From the NCBI RefSeq assembly GCF_022410465.1, contig NZ_JAJSON010000024.1, positions 62,001 to 126,000 of the forward strand: a DNA stretch of 64,000 nt, given 5' to 3'. The DNA comes from Christiangramia crocea. GTDB lineage: Bacteria > Bacteroidota > Bacteroidia > Flavobacteriales > Flavobacteriaceae. The position numbers were made by a program, and so were the translations under genes. Under the pieces are notes generated by a model that had not been told where the DNA came from, did no database searches, and was given only the letters and a program-made list of their open reading frames with translations. Numbering within the stretch: the stretch's first letter is position 1; every line of letters begins with the position of its first letter. Below are positions 8,544 through 18,446 of this stretch, piece after piece.

Positions 8544-11222
8544 TTAATCAGCTATATTCGGATTTAGCCATTTCTCGGCTTTTTCAAATGATATTCCTTT
8601 TCTTTCAGCAAAATCCTTCACCTGATCTTCTTTAATCTTTCCCACACCAAAATACCTGGCCTCTGGATTTCCAAAATAATATCCGCTTACACTGGCAGCC
8701 GGCCACATCGCAAGGCTTTCAGTCAGTCTCACTCCAATTCTTTCCTCAACTTTTAAAACATCCCAGATCGTAAGTTTTTCCAGGTGATCGGGACAGGCCG
8801 GATATCCAGGTGCGGGCCTTATTCCTTTATAGCTCTCTTTTATTAGTTCTTCGTTGCTTAAATTCTCTTCCGGCACATAGCCCCACTCCTCAGTTCTTAT
8901 CTGCTTATGGATAAATTCGGCAAAGGCCTCGGCCAGCCTGTCGGCCAGCGCCTTGATCATAATTGAATTATAATCATCATGATCTCTTTCAAATTTCGCC
9001 GCAAGCTCTTCAGTTCCAAAACCTGTGGTCACACAGAAACAGCCCATATAATCCTGGATACCGCTTTCCTTTGGAGCCACAAAATCGGCAAGGGCAAAAT
9101 TTGGTTTTCCCCCGTGCTTTTTCAGTTGCTGCCTAAGTGTCCTGAAAATCGCCTGCTTCTCTTCTGAATTATCCTGATACCTAATTTCTATGTCATCATC
9201 GTTTACCGTATTAGCAGGAAAAAACCCGAATACTGCTTTTGCCTTCAAAAGCTTTTCATCCAGGATTTTCTTCAATAGGTTTTGGGCATCATTAAACAGG
9301 CTCTGCGCATGTGGCCCGACTTTCTCATCTTTGAGAATATCAGGATAACGCCCATGCAGATCCCAGCTCCTGAAAAACGGTGACCAGTCTATATAATCTT
9401 TCAGTTTTTTCAGGTCAAAATCCTCTACTACCTGAATGCCTAATTTATTAGGCTTCACAATTGAAGTATTCTGCCAGTCTATCTGATATTTATTCTTCCG
9501 GGCTTCTTCTATACCTAGAAAAGATTTGACCTTACTTCTTTTCTTAAAATTCTTTCTGAATTTATCGTATTCAGCTTTCAGATCACTCTTATATTTCTCA
9601 CGGGTACTTTCCTTTAAAAGATCCCCCACCACGGTCACCGCACGTGAGGCATCATTTACATGAGCTACTGCATATTTGTATTGCGGGTCTATCTTAACCG
9701 CAGTATGAGCCTTGGATGTAGTCGCCCCTCCTATAAGAAGTGGCACCGAAAATTTCTGGCGCTCCATCTCTTTAGCCAGATAGACCATTTCGTCCAGGGA
9801 AGGCGTAATGAGTCCACTGAGTCCAATGGCATCAACATTTTCTTTTTTAGCCGTTTCTATTATCTTTTCCGGTGGGACCATCACCCCAAGATCTATGATC
9901 TCGTAATTATTACAACCAAGGACCACGCTCACGATATTTTTGCCAATATCATGTACATCGCCTTTTACCGTTGCCATTAAAACCCTGCCTGCAGATTGTC
10001 TTTTGTTAGATTTATCAGCTTCGATATATGGGAGTAAATAAGCCACGGCCTTCTTCATCACCCTCGCTGATTTCACCACCTGAGGGAGAAACATTTTACC
10101 ACTTCCAAAAAGATCCCCTACCACATTCATCCCTATCATCAAAGGACCTTCGATCACATCAAGAGGTCTTTCAGCTTCAAGCCTGGCCTGCTCAATATCT
10201 TCCAGGATATAAGCATCTATCCCTTTTACCAGGGCATGGGTAATACGATCCTGTAAAGGATTTTCCCTCCAGGAAAGATCGACCTTACTTTCTTTTTTGG
10301 TTCCAACAACATTTTCTGCAAATTCAAGAAGACGTTCGGTAGCATCATCCCTTCTGTCGAATATCACATCTTCCACATGCTCCAGAAGGTCTTTGGGAAT
10401 TTCGTCATAAACCTCCAGCATAGCTGGGTTCACGATTCCCATATTCATACCAGCCTTTATAGCATGGTATAAAAATACCGAATGCATGGCTTCACGAACT
10501 GGATTATTTCCCCGAAACGAGAATGAAACATTACTTACACCTCCACTAACGCTACAATAAGGAAGATTTTCTTTTACCCAACGGGTTCCTTCGATAAAAT
10601 CGATGGCATTTCTTTTATGTTCATCCATCCCGGTCCCTACCGGAAAAATATTGAGATCAAAAATGATATCCTCGGGAGGAAATTTTACTTTATTGACCAG
10701 AATATCATAGGAACGTTTGGCTATTTCTATACGCCTTTCATAATTATCGGCCTGACCAACTTCATCAAAGGCCATTACAATCACCGCAGCTCCATAACGC
10801 CTGATCTTTGTTGCGTGTTCAATGAATTCCTGCTCTCCCTCTTTAAGGCTGATGGAATTTACCACACATTTCCCCTGGACCACCTGAAGACCAGCCTCAA
10901 TGATTTCCCATTTTGAACTGTCTATCATAATAGGGACCCTGGCTATGTCAGGTTCTGCAACTACCAGATTCAGAAATTTGACCATAGCTTCCTTTCCCTC
11001 GATAAGCCCATCATCCATATTAATATCGATGATCTGGGCTCCACCTTCTACCTGTTCCCGCGCAACATCAAGAGCTTCATCATATTTTTCCTCTTTTATG
11101 AGTCTCAGGAATTTTCTTGAACCTGCGACATTAGTCCTTTCACCTACATTTACGAAATTGCTTTCAGGAGTGATCACAAGAGGTTCCAGTCCCGATAATT
11201 TTAATGGTCTGATTTGTGACAT
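8544..11222 (-). CDS. metH: cobalamin-dependent methionine synthase, folate/B12/activation part
   Basis: The larger half of a split MetH (892 residues). It holds the pterin-binding domain (~10-310, [14 protein letters not shown]), the helical cap and B12-binding domains ([12 protein letters not shown] with the His that ligates cobalt), and the C-terminal AdoMet-activation domain ([12 protein letters not shown]). It transfers the methyl group from 5-methyl-THF via cobalamin to homocysteine held by the partner protein. The ATG at 11222 is preferred over the in-frame ATG at 11294, which lies inside the upstream gene; [15 protein letters not shown] is the expected start. Only 4 nt separate it from metH1. 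Confidence 0.95.
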   Translation of the reverse strand: MSQIRPLKLSGLEPLVITPESNFVNVGERTNVAGSRKFLRLIKEEKYDEALDVAREQVEGGAQIIDINMDDGLIEGKEAMVKFLNLVVAEPDIARVPIMIDSSKWEIIEAGLQVVQGKCVVNSISLKEGEQEFIEHATKIRRYGAAVIVMAFDEVGQADNYERRIEIAKRSYDILVNKVKFPPEDIIFDLNIFPVGTGMDEHKRNAIDFIEGTRWVKENLPYCSVSGGVSNVSFSFRGNNPVREAMHSVFLYHAIKAGMNMGIVNPAMLEVYDEIPKDLLEHVEDVIFDRRDDATERLLEFAENVVGTKKESKVDLSWRENPLQDRITHALVKGIDAYILEDIEQARLEAERPLDVIEGPLMIGMNVVGDLFGSGKMFLPQVVKSARVMKKAVAYLLPYIEADKSNKRQSAGRVLMATVKGDVHDIGKNIVSVVLGCNNYEIIDLGVMVPPEKIIETAKKENVDAIGLSGLITPSLDEMVYLAKEMERQKFSVPLLIGGATTSKAHTAVKIDPQYKYAVAHVNDASRAVTVVGDLLKESTREKYKSDLKAEYDKFRKNFKKRSKVKSFLGIEEARKNKYQIDWQNTSIVKPNKLGIQVVEDFDLKKLKDYIDWSPFFRSWDLHGRYPDILKDEKVGPHAQSLFNDAQNLLKKILDEKLLKAKAVFGFFPANTVNDDDIEIRYQDNSEEKQAIFRTLRQQLKKHGGKPNFALADFVAPKESGIQDYMGCFCVTTGFGTEELAAKFERDHDDYNSIMIKALADRLAEAFAEFIHKQIRTEEWGYVPEENLSNEELIKESYKGIRPAPGYPACPDHLEKLTIWDVLKVEERIGVRLTESLAMWPAASVSGYYFGNPEARYFGVGKIKEDQVKDFAERKGISFEKAEKWLNPNIAD

Positions 11223-11226
11223 ATAC

Positions 11227-12243
11227 CTAAACGCTTTGAAATTTGAGATTCTTTTTGATCGGCCTGGGCTTATAATCTTTTGCAATTTCTGCAATGGCCT
11301 TTATATGTTCCGGGGTGGTCCCACAACAGCCTCCAAGGATATTGACCAGACCTTTTTCCAGATATTCCTTTATCTGCGAAGCCATTTCCCCAGCATCCTG
11401 ATCATATTCACCAAAGGCATTCGGAAGGCCGGCATTGGGATAGGCTGAAACTCCAAATTCTGTATTTCTTGCTAACGCCTCGAGATGAGGAGTCAACTGT
11501 TTTGCTCCCAAAGCACAATTAAAACCAATACTTAAAAGCGGAATATGCGAAATCGAAATCAGGAATGCCTCTGCGGTTTGTCCCGAAAGTGTTCTTCCTG
11601 AAGCATCTGTGATCGTTCCGCTTACCATGACCGGAATATCAGTATTGAGCTCTTCCTTCAGTTCATCAATTGCAAATAAGGCCGCCTTGGCGTTAAGCGT
11701 ATCAAAAACGGTTTCAACAAGCAATACATCAACACCACCTTCAATCAGGGCTTTTGCCTGCTGTTTATAAGCTTTTTGTAATTCAACGAATGAGATAGCA
11801 CGAAAACCAGGGTCATTCACATCTGGAGACATGCTGGCCGTCTTATTGGTAGGCCCCATGGCTCCGGCAACAAATTTCGGTTTATCGGGATTTTCTTCGG
11901 TTAATTCCAGAGCTACCTTTTTAGCGATCCTTGCCGATTCATAATTCAGTTCATGAACAAGCTCTTCCATCTTATAATCGGCCATGGCAATAGTAGTCCC
12001 TGAGAATGTATTGGTCTCAACGATATCTGCACCGGCCTTAAAATATTTCCTGTGAATTTCAGCGATCGCCTCAGGCTGGGTAAGGGATAACAGATCGTTA
12101 TTACCCTTAAGTGATACGGGCCAGTCGGCAAATCTTTCTCCACGGAAATCTTCTTCAGAGAATTTATATTCCTGAAGCATGGTCCCCATGGCACCATCCA
12201 GAATCAATATTTTTTTAGAGAGTAACTCTTCTATTTTTGACAT
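11227..12243 (-). CDS. methionine synthase homocysteine-binding subunit (split MetH)
   Basis: A 338-residue homocysteine S-methyltransferase domain with the zinc-binding Cys residues in [11 protein letters not shown] and [11 protein letters not shown]. It corresponds to the N-terminal third of E. coli MetH, here a separate gene placed immediately upstream of the remaining domains. It therefore most likely works in trans with that protein. It is the first gene after a canonical SAM-I riboswitch. Confidence 0.93.
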   Translation of the reverse strand: MSKIEELLSKKILILDGAMGTMLQEYKFSEEDFRGERFADWPVSLKGNNDLLSLTQPEAIAEIHRKYFKAGADIVETNTFSGTTIAMADYKMEELVHELNYESARIAKKVALELTEENPDKPKFVAGAMGPTNKTASMSPDVNDPGFRAISFVELQKAYKQQAKALIEGGVDVLLVETVFDTLNAKAALFAIDELKEELNTDIPVMVSGTITDASGRTLSGQTAEAFLISISHIPLLSIGFNCALGAKQLTPHLEALARNTEFGVSAYPNAGLPNAFGEYDQDAGEMASQIKEYLEKGLVNILGGCCGTTPEHIKAIAEIAKDYKPRPIKKNLKFQSV

Positions 12244-12257
12244 ATTTACTTAAATAA

Positions 12258-12297
12258 GGTTATCAAAAAAGAAGACAGAAAAGAAGTCTTTGTTATC
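12258..12297 (-). promoter_or_regulatory. expression platform of the metH SAM riboswitch
   Basis: After the aptamer the minus strand has a short hairpin (AAGAC, 9-nt loop, GTCTT) followed by six T, a weak terminator. A second copy of the P1 3' strand (GATAACC at 12258-12264) follows it. Either copy of GATAAC can pair with GTTATC (12386-12391), which gives a possible switch. The exact alternative fold is inferred by eye. Confidence 0.5.
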
Positions 12298-12391
12298 TAT
12301 CTACGCCGGGCGTAGTAGAATGTAGCACCTTCTCACTCAGGAGGGTTGCTAAGGTTTCTACGGGTCTAATCCCTCAACCTTTCTTGATAAC
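12292..12391 (-). ncRNA. SAM-I riboswitch (S-box) upstream of metH
   Basis: The minus strand shows the canonical core in order: GTTATCAAGA-AAGG(T), GAGGGATTAGACCCG, GAAACCTTAGCAACC, then the P3 stem and GGTGCTACATTCTAC. P1 is closed by GTTATC (12386-12391) with GATAAC (12292-12297). Binding of S-adenosylmethionine should lower expression of the downstream metH genes and probably metF. Confidence 0.93.
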
Positions 12392-12419
12392 GCTGGTATA
12401 AACAATGAACTTATAGGCG

Positions 12420-12450
12420 CAAATATAGGGCGAAGCAGGTGATATGCCAA
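12420..12450 (-). promoter_or_regulatory. promoter of the metH operon
   Basis: Minus strand TTGG (12447-12450), a 19-nt spacer, then TATATTTG (12420-12427), a perfect TAnnTTTG. It places the transcription start ~20 nt before the riboswitch P1 stem. Confidence 0.82.
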
Positions 12451-12541
12451 TAAGTTAAGGAAGAAATAAGTTAAAAAATATAATCAGAAAAGCTCTGACC
12501 TTTACTTTTTAGGTATTTCCTTTATCACCTCTTTCCCTTAT

Positions 12542-12964
12542 TTAGCAAACTTTTTCTCCGTTCAACTGAACAGAATAACTGATACCCGCTGCTTTTTCCA
12601 GCATTTTTGCGACTGAACAGTATTTATCCATCGAAAGTTCTACAGCTCTTTTAGCTTTTGCCGGAGTGACATCTCCTTTCAGGATAAAATCAAGATGGAT
12701 CTTCTTAAACACATTTGGCACTGCACCGTCTTCCCGAAATCCTTCTACATGCACCTGAATATCTTCAAGTTCATGATGTTGTTTTCGAAGAATCATAACC
12801 ACATCTATACTACTGCAACCTGCGATCCCTCGAAGGATCAGGTCCATCGGACTTGAGCCTCTTGGGTCTTCTTCAGATTTATTATCCAGTAATACAATAT
12901 CCCCCCTTTCATTTTTTGTTTCAAAAAGGTAACTATCATTGATTCTTCTTAAACTGATCTTCAT
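12542..12964 (-). CDS. OsmC family protein
   Basis: A 140-residue OsmC/Ohr-fold protein. It carries the two conserved redox cysteines, in GIAGCSSIDVV and MDKYCSVAKML, which reduce organic or fatty acid hydroperoxides in characterised members. I start it at the ATG at 12964 (MKISLRRINDSYLFET); an upstream in-frame ATG at 12991 would add nine hydrophobic residues unlike the family. It may be read from the cys operon or from its own promoter; its stop is ~90 nt upstream of the metH promoter. Confidence 0.88.
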   Translation of the reverse strand: MKISLRRINDSYLFETKNERGDIVLLDNKSEEDPRGSSPMDLILRGIAGCSSIDVVMILRKQHHELEDIQVHVEGFREDGAVPNVFKKIHLDFILKGDVTPAKAKRAVELSMDKYCSVAKMLEKAAGISYSVQLNGEKVC

Positions 12965-13027
12965 TGAAATAATTTTTAACAAAGATAGCATTCCAGAATT
13001 GGAATTTGCAACCCTGAGTCTTAACTA

Positions 13028-13531
13028 TCATTTTCCGGATTTCAATAGCTCATCCAGCTGCAAGAGTCCGGCGGTAAAGCCTTCCTGAAATCCCATCTTC
13101 AGAATAGTTTCAAGTTCACTGGCCGTTGCATAAGTCGTTTCAATTGTAACCAGGGTATGGGCTCCTTCAGGTTCGAATGAAACTTTCCAATGTGATTTTG
13201 GCAATTCTTCATTTACCACCCCTTTCTCATCGCAAAATGCGTCTACTCCTTCAAACCTCTGCTCCGGTATTACCTCGTGATACTCTACCAAAGCATAATG
13301 CTCTTCTCCTTCGGGACTCACCATTGCATAAAACCATCTGCCACCCTCCCTGAATTTCATCAGTTTGGTCTTCGCTTTCCATGGTTTTGGCGCCCACCAT
13401 TTATCAAGGGTTTCAGGAAGCGTCCATGCTGACCAAACCACATCTACAGGAGCAGCAAATTCTTTTTCCACACAAACCGAATTCTCCTCCGTGTCTATTC
13501 TAAAATCCATTTTTAAAGTTTCCATGCTCAT
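13028..13531 (-). CDS. SRPBCC/AHSA1 domain protein
   Basis: A 167-residue START-like domain of the AHSA1 (Aha1 C-terminal-like) family: EFAAPVDVVWSAWTLPETLDKWWAP is the typical first helix-strand region, and the C-terminal helix contains GFQEGFTAGLLQLDELL. These domains bind hydrophobic ligands; the role here is unknown. The ATG at 13531 gives MSMETLKMDF, and a start at the ATG six codons later is also possible. Confidence 0.8.
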   Translation of the reverse strand: MSMETLKMDFRIDTEENSVCVEKEFAAPVDVVWSAWTLPETLDKWWAPKPWKAKTKLMKFREGGRWFYAMVSPEGEEHYALVEYHEVIPEQRFEGVDAFCDEKGVVNEELPKSHWKVSFEPEGAHTLVTIETTYATASELETILKMGFQEGFTAGLLQLDELLKSGK

Positions 13532-13663
13532 CTTTATTTAACTGAAAAGTTCCAGCAATACTGCTTATAGCTAATTTAACTCTTTCAGCCTTAAACTACT
13601 GAAAACATGGAGTTAAAAACAACACAATCTCTAAGACCTCAGGAACGGATTATTATCTAATAA

Positions 13664-14728
13664 TTAAACGCCTATACTCTGTACAACTTCTTTCTTCGCT
13701 TCTTTTTTGCTACCATCAAATCCTTCCACGCCACCAACAGTGGTGTATTTCAGTACAAATTTCTTATCTGGATAGATTCTCTGATAAGCACTCTGACACA
13801 TGATCGCTGCTTCATGGAATCCGGACAGGATAAGTTTGAGTTTTCCTTTATAGGTATTTACATCTCCTATTGCATATACACCGGGAATATTGGTTTGATA
13901 ATCATATGAATTGTCCACCTTGATGGCATTCTTTTCTATTTCAAGCCCCCAGCTTCCAATAGGCCCAAGTTTTGGTGAAAGTCCGAATAACGGAATGAAT
14001 TCATCAACTTCTCTGAATTCTTCTCCGCGAGCTTCATCTTTATGACGAATAACAACCTTTTCAAGTCTTTCTTCTCCTCTTAAACCAACTACCTCAGCAT
14101 TAGTGATCATTTCAATCTTACCAAGTTTTGCCAGTTCCGATACCTGCTCCACAGAATCCAGAGCACCTCTAAACTCCCTTCTCCTATGCACAAGAGCAAC
14201 TTCAGCAGCCACATCAGCCAGGTAGATCGCCCAGTCCAGAGCAGAATCCCCGCCACCGGCGATTACAACTCTCTTATCACGATATACTTCCGGATCTTTT
14301 ATAAAATAAGAGACTCCCTTATCTTCAAAATCGCCAATATTGGTGATCGGGGGTTTTCTAGGCTCAAAAGATCCCAGACCGCCGGCTATGGCTACTACAG
14401 GTGCATGATGTTGTGTTCCCTTATTTGTGGTTACGATAAACGTGCCATCGTCCAGTTTCTCCAGAGTCTCTGCACGTTCACCCAGTGTAAAACCAGGAGA
14501 AAAGGGCTTTATCTGCTCCATCAGGTTGTTAACAAGATCTCCCGCCAGAATTTCCGGAAATGCCGGAATATCATAAATTGGCTTTTTTGGATATATTTCT
14601 GAACACTGTCCTCCTGGTTGCGGTAAAGCATCTATAAGGTGTGTCTTTAACTTTAAAAGTCCTGCTTCAAACACGGTAAACAATCCCGTTGGTCCTGCTC
14701 CTATTATCAGGATGTCTGTTTTAATCAT
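13664..14728 (-). CDS. ferredoxin/flavodoxin-NADP+ reductase, TrxR-like type
   Basis: A 354-residue FAD/NAD(P) two-domain protein: FAD motif IIGAGPTGLFTVFEAG (N-terminus), NADPH motif VIAGGGDSALDWAIY (~165), and a C-terminal FAD-site motif (GVYAIGDVN). It lacks the CxxC of thioredoxin reductase, which places it with the YumC/type-2 FNR group. It overlaps the precorrin-2 dehydrogenase gene by 8 bp and closes the sulfite reductase operon, so it probably supplies electrons (through ferredoxin or flavodoxin) to the reductase. That partnership is inferred. Confidence 0.87.
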   Translation of the reverse strand: MIKTDILIIGAGPTGLFTVFEAGLLKLKTHLIDALPQPGGQCSEIYPKKPIYDIPAFPEILAGDLVNNLMEQIKPFSPGFTLGERAETLEKLDDGTFIVTTNKGTQHHAPVVAIAGGLGSFEPRKPPITNIGDFEDKGVSYFIKDPEVYRDKRVVIAGGGDSALDWAIYLADVAAEVALVHRRREFRGALDSVEQVSELAKLGKIEMITNAEVVGLRGEERLEKVVIRHKDEARGEEFREVDEFIPLFGLSPKLGPIGSWGLEIEKNAIKVDNSYDYQTNIPGVYAIGDVNTYKGKLKLILSGFHEAAIMCQSAYQRIYPDKKFVLKYTTVGGVEGFDGSKKEAKKEVVQSIGV

Positions 14729-15314
14729 CTTTTTCTTTTTTTTCGATTAAGGATTCTGTTAAACTATTCAACTGATTTACTTTGGCTTCAAAGTCGCCTT
14801 TTATTGTTTTTCGGTATTCATTCAGGTTCTCTACCATTTCATTTACATTCTCGGGAATTACCTCCTCAAAGAACTGCCGTAACCTCTTGGCAGTAGTGGG
14901 TGATTTTCCATTGGTGGAGATCGCGATCTTCACATGACCTTTATTTACGATACCGCCCATATAGAAATCGCATAGATCCGGCGTATCTGCAATATTGGCC
15001 AGCAGATAACGTTTCTTTGCATGCCGATAAACTCTTTTATTTAGTTTAGCATCATTCGTTGCGGCAATCACCACATGCCTTTTCTTTAAAAATTTTCGCT
15101 TATACCGGCTTTTGGTCAGCTTCACTCCATGCTTAAGTGCTAATTCTTCAGTTTCTGGTAAAAACCATTTTGCGACAACCTCAACATTTGCATTCGGGCT
15201 GGATTTCAGCAAAAAATGCAATTTCTCATGGCCTACATTCCCTCCGCCAACTACCAGAATATTGAGCTTACTGACCTTTAAAAAAACCGGGTATAATTCA
15301 TTTCTCTCTTCCAT
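14721..15314 (-). CDS. precorrin-2 dehydrogenase (siroheme synthase N-terminal type)
   Basis: A 197-residue protein matching the first domain of CysG: N-terminal NAD-binding fold (LNILVVGGGNVGHEK, ~13-27), VIAATND, and the siroheme synthase central segment (STNGKSPTTAKRLRQFFEEVIP). It oxidises precorrin-2 to sirohydrochlorin and may also insert iron, as yeast Met8p does. With cobA immediately upstream it provides the siroheme needed by the sulfite reductase. Confidence 0.9.
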   Translation of the reverse strand: MEERNELYPVFLKVSKLNILVVGGGNVGHEKLHFLLKSSPNANVEVVAKWFLPETEELALKHGVKLTKSRYKRKFLKKRHVVIAATNDAKLNKRVYRHAKKRYLLANIADTPDLCDFYMGGIVNKGHVKIAISTNGKSPTTAKRLRQFFEEVIPENVNEMVENLNEYRKTIKGDFEAKVNQLNSLTESLIEKKEKDD

Positions 15315-15324
15315 AGCAATTTTT

Positions 15325-15392
15325 CTTTACTTGTCACGCTGAACTTGCTTCAGCTTCTCACAGATCCTGAATTAAATTCAGGATGACAATTC
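15325..15392. repeat. dispersed repeat with inverted repeat between cobA and precorrin-2 dehydrogenase
   Basis: The 83-bp gap between two genes of one operon contains TGTCACGCTGAACTTG...TTCAGC followed by a dyad ATCCTGAAT-TAA-ATTCAGGAT. Segments like this are, from general familiarity, common intergenic repeats in Flavobacteriia. It probably forms an RNA hairpin within the operon transcript. Confidence 0.55.
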
Positions 15393-15397
15393 TGTAA

Positions 15398-16189
15398 TTA
15401 AGTCACTTGAGATTTCAAAAATTCTGATCTCTCTGGAACCGAATTTATATTATGATATACTTTCTGCAAAGCATTCGCTTCCTTCACTACCTCTCCTATA
15501 ACAATTATAGCCGGTGCAGTGAGCTTTTTATCATTCACCACTTCCACAATATTTCTTATTGTTCCGAAGCCCGATTTTTCATTCTCAGTGGTTCCATTTT
15601 GGATGATCCCAACCGGGGTGTCTTCTTTTCCAAACCGACTAAAAACCTCGGCGATCCCAGCAATTTTACCCATTCCCATTAAAATGACCACAGTTGCCGT
15701 TGACTGAGCCGCCAGGTGCACATCATCGGAAAGTTTTCTTTGCGATGTTGTTCCCGTGATTACCCAGAAACTTTCTGAAGTTCCTCTTTGTGTTAGCGGA
15801 ATTCCCACATTCGCCGGAACCGCCACAGAAGAAGTAATGCCTGAAACCACTTCGGTTTCCAAACCTTTGCTTTTAGCATAACTAATCTCCTCTGATCCTC
15901 TTCCAAAAACGAATGGATCTCCTCCCTTAAGTCTTACCACATGTCCCCGTTCCAGGGCATATTTTACTATAAGCTCATTGATCTCATCCTGTGAGTACCG
16001 GTGCTTATCCTTTCTTTTTCCCACAAAAACATGTTCAGCCTGTGGTGCATATTCCAGTAACTCCCTGTTTATTAACGCATCATACAATACGACTTTTGCA
16101 CTCTTAAGAGCATTCACTGCTTTTATGGTTATCAATTCAGGATCTCCCGGCCCTGCTCCTACTACGCTTAATTTTGGTAAATTATACAT
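15398..16189 (-). CDS. cobA: uroporphyrinogen-III C-methyltransferase
   Basis: Methylates uroporphyrinogen III twice with SAM to precorrin-2, the first step to siroheme. About 263 residues with SUMT motifs LSVVGAGPGDPELITIKAV, YDALI, VRLKGGDPFVFGRGSEE and GIPLTQRG. I start it at 16189 (MYNLPKLSVVG) and not at the upstream in-frame ATG (16216), because the overlap with the sulfite reductase stop then falls to 8 bp and the N-terminus matches the family. It consumes SAM in a SAM-regulated sulfur block. Confidence 0.94.
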   Translation of the reverse strand: MYNLPKLSVVGAGPGDPELITIKAVNALKSAKVVLYDALINRELLEYAPQAEHVFVGKRKDKHRYSQDEINELIVKYALERGHVVRLKGGDPFVFGRGSEEISYAKSKGLETEVVSGITSSVAVPANVGIPLTQRGTSESFWVITGTTSQRKLSDDVHLAAQSTATVVILMGMGKIAGIAEVFSRFGKEDTPVGIIQNGTTENEKSGFGTIRNIVEVVNDKKLTAPAIIVIGEVVKEANALQKVYHNINSVPERSEFLKSQVT

Positions 16190-18275
16190 TTTGTACCTCC
16201 CTCGTTCTATAGGCATCTACTCTCTTCAGGAATAAATGCGCATCCTCTAAATATTTCTTTGCAAAAGCCTCTGTAGGCTCATTTTCATTCAATTGATATG
16301 CAAACTCCTTAAATGAAGTTGACAGCTCAAGTTTTCCAGGCTCAACGAATAATTCATCAAACTGTGAAATTATACCAGCCTGTGTATTGGTTTTCACGTC
16401 TTCAGCAAGCAACAATGCTTTGGCCGAATTCACAATGGATGTGTAGGAATGGTAGATACTATCTGCCCAGGCTTTTCTTTCCAGTGCACTTTTAGCATTA
16501 TCTATCTTCTCTTCGCTTTCAAAAAGCAAAGTTGAAATAAGATCAATTACTACACCTGCACATTCCCCAACTCCTACGGCCTTTATGTATGGCTTTTCAT
16601 GTCCCCAGTCCACAAAGTCACTTTCGGTGAGATTGGAAGTATCTGCAAGGTCTTTCAGAAGATCATAGAAATAAGTCTTTTCCTGACGGTCATAGTACTC
16701 CGCATATTTCTCTTCATTTCCTGAATTCGCTTCAAAGTCATCCAGCAGGATCCTTAAAGCTGCCGGGCCTCTTTTACTCGGAATTTTTACAACCTTATCT
16801 GCGAAACGACCTCTTCCGTCACCCAGAGTTCCTCCTCCTAGTAAAACCTGAAGTGCGGGTGCCACCGTCTTTCCAACTTTAATTGACATTCCCTGGAACC
16901 CAATCTCGGCCATGTTGTGCTGGCCGCAGGCATTCATACATCCGCTTATTTTTATAGTGATATCCTTCCCATTCACAAACTGTGGATATTCTTCTTTTAA
17001 AACATCTTCCAGTACGCTGGCTATTCCCGTACTGGAGGCAATCCCCAGATTACAGGTATCTGTACCCGGGCAGGCAGTGATATCAACGGTCTTGTTATAA
17101 CCAGTATCAGCGTAGCCCAGTTTCTTTAACTCGGTGTAAAAGAATGGAAGAAATTCCTCTCTTACATGACGAATCAGGATATCCTGTCTTAAACTCAGCC
17201 TGATCTCATTCCCGGCATATTTCTTAACAAGGTCTGCCAGTTTTCTTGCTCCACCTGTATAAAAATCACCTAGCGGAACACGAATACCTATTGCGAACAA
17301 ACCGTCCTGCTTCTGAGGAATTACATTAGTGCTTTTCCAAAGCTCAAAATCCTTCTGATCTTCGATCTCAACTGCAGGCACCTCAACATCCTGTAATGGA
17401 GGCTCCACCTCGAATTTTTCTATTTGGAACTCAGGCTGTCTTTTAGACAAGGCTGTCTGCTGTTCTTCAACAAGATCCATAAAGGCTTCCTTTCCAATAT
17501 CCTTGATCAGGAATTTCATTCTTGCCTTTAGTCTTTTTGCCCTTTCTCCATGACGATCGAATACCCTGAGAACTCCCTCGATAAGAGGTATGATCTCTTC
17601 TGCCGGAAGAAAATCATATAGTTCATCGGCATGTCTTGGCTGTGAACCAAGTCCGCCGCCAAGCAATACTTTAAAGCCTCTTTTTCCGTCCCTGATCTTT
17701 GCTATAAATCCAAGATCATGTATATAGCTCAATGCTGTATCTTCTTCAGAAGAGGAAAATGATATCTTGAATTTTCTTCCCATCTCCTGGCAAATCGGAT
17801 TCCTGAGGAAAAAACTGAAAGCTGCATGTGCATAAGGCGAAACATCAAAAGGTTCCTTAGGATCTATCCCGGCCGTTTCAGAAGCAGTAATATTTCTCAC
17901 AGTATTTCCGCAAGCCTCCCGAAGGGTAACATCATCCTTTTCCAGCTGTGCCCATAGTTCCGGGGTACGATCCAGACTTACGTGGTGAATCTGTATATCC
18001 TGCCTGGTGGTTATATGTAGTCTCCCCGTGGAATATTCATCAGAAACATCGGCAATTCTGTGTAACTGTTCAGAAGTTACTTTTCCAAATGGCAGTTTTA
18101 TACGAACCATTTGTACGCCAGCCTGTCTCTGCCCGTAAACCCCACGTGCAAGACGAAGGCTACGGAATTTCTCTTCATCAGCTTTTCCTTCACGGAACAG
18201 CCTGATCTTTTTCTCCAAATCCAGAATGTCCTGTTCAACAACTGGGTTTTCAATTTCGGTTCTAAAACTTTGCAT
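16182..18275 (-). CDS. siroheme-[4Fe-4S] sulfite reductase with C-terminal helical extension
   Basis: Six-electron reduction of sulfite to sulfide. Two ferredoxin-like/catalytic repeats of the nitrite/sulfite reductase fold cover residues ~30-560. The cluster/siroheme cysteines are CPGTDTC (402, 408) and CMNAC (446, 450). Residues ~570-697 form an extra mostly helical domain (AKSALERKAWADSIYHSYTS) that is absent from standard Sir and recalls HEPN-type helical domains. It lacks a fused reductase, in keeping with an external FNR. It is preceded by a Met/Cys leader peptide and a 16-bp terminator, so its expression can be set apart from that of cysHDN. Confidence 0.92.
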   Translation of the reverse strand: MQSFRTEIENPVVEQDILDLEKKIRLFREGKADEEKFRSLRLARGVYGQRQAGVQMVRIKLPFGKVTSEQLHRIADVSDEYSTGRLHITTRQDIQIHHVSLDRTPELWAQLEKDDVTLREACGNTVRNITASETAGIDPKEPFDVSPYAHAAFSFFLRNPICQEMGRKFKISFSSSEEDTALSYIHDLGFIAKIRDGKRGFKVLLGGGLGSQPRHADELYDFLPAEEIIPLIEGVLRVFDRHGERAKRLKARMKFLIKDIGKEAFMDLVEEQQTALSKRQPEFQIEKFEVEPPLQDVEVPAVEIEDQKDFELWKSTNVIPQKQDGLFAIGIRVPLGDFYTGGARKLADLVKKYAGNEIRLSLRQDILIRHVREEFLPFFYTELKKLGYADTGYNKTVDITACPGTDTCNLGIASSTGIASVLEDVLKEEYPQFVNGKDITIKISGCMNACGQHNMAEIGFQGMSIKVGKTVAPALQVLLGGGTLGDGRGRFADKVVKIPSKRGPAALRILLDDFEANSGNEEKYAEYYDRQEKTYFYDLLKDLADTSNLTESDFVDWGHEKPYIKAVGVGECAGVVIDLISTLLFESEEKIDNAKSALERKAWADSIYHSYTSIVNSAKALLLAEDVKTNTQAGIISQFDELFVEPGKLELSTSFKEFAYQLNENEPTEAFAKKYLEDAHLFLKRVDAYRTREVQNV

Positions 18276-18382
18276 GGTTACTGATATTTTAATTTTTTAT
18301 TCAGTGCTTTTTTTAAAAGCGATCCCTTGTGGGAATAATTCGATATTTCAAATTTCTGCGCGTGGCTCTAAATTTTGAAATG

Positions 18383-18421
18383 AAAAAAGTCCTTTTAATC
18401 TGCACTTAAAAGGACTTTTTT
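18383..18421 (-). terminator. attenuator terminator between cysN and sulfite reductase
   Basis: A perfect 16-bp inverted repeat: AAAAAAGTCCTTTTAA, 7-nt loop, TTAAAAGGACTTTTTT, with T-tracts on both strands. It lies just after the Met/Cys leader ORF. CTTTTAAGTG (18403-18412), spanning its 5' arm and loop, can pair with CACTTAGAAG (18444-18453) at the end of the leader ORF: 10 bp with one G-U. That pairing would prevent the terminator from forming. Confidence 0.85.
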
Positions 18422-18446
18422 ATAATTGGTTTTATAAATAAGACTT

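Noticed and set aside
10900-11448. A 182-aa plus-strand ORF opposite metH
   Set aside because: It spans the junction between two real minus-strand genes and has no recognisable domain.
15325-15392. Terminator between cobA and precorrin-2 dehydrogenase
   Set aside because: The dyad has no T-tract and lies within a metabolic operon; a dispersed repeat is the better explanation.
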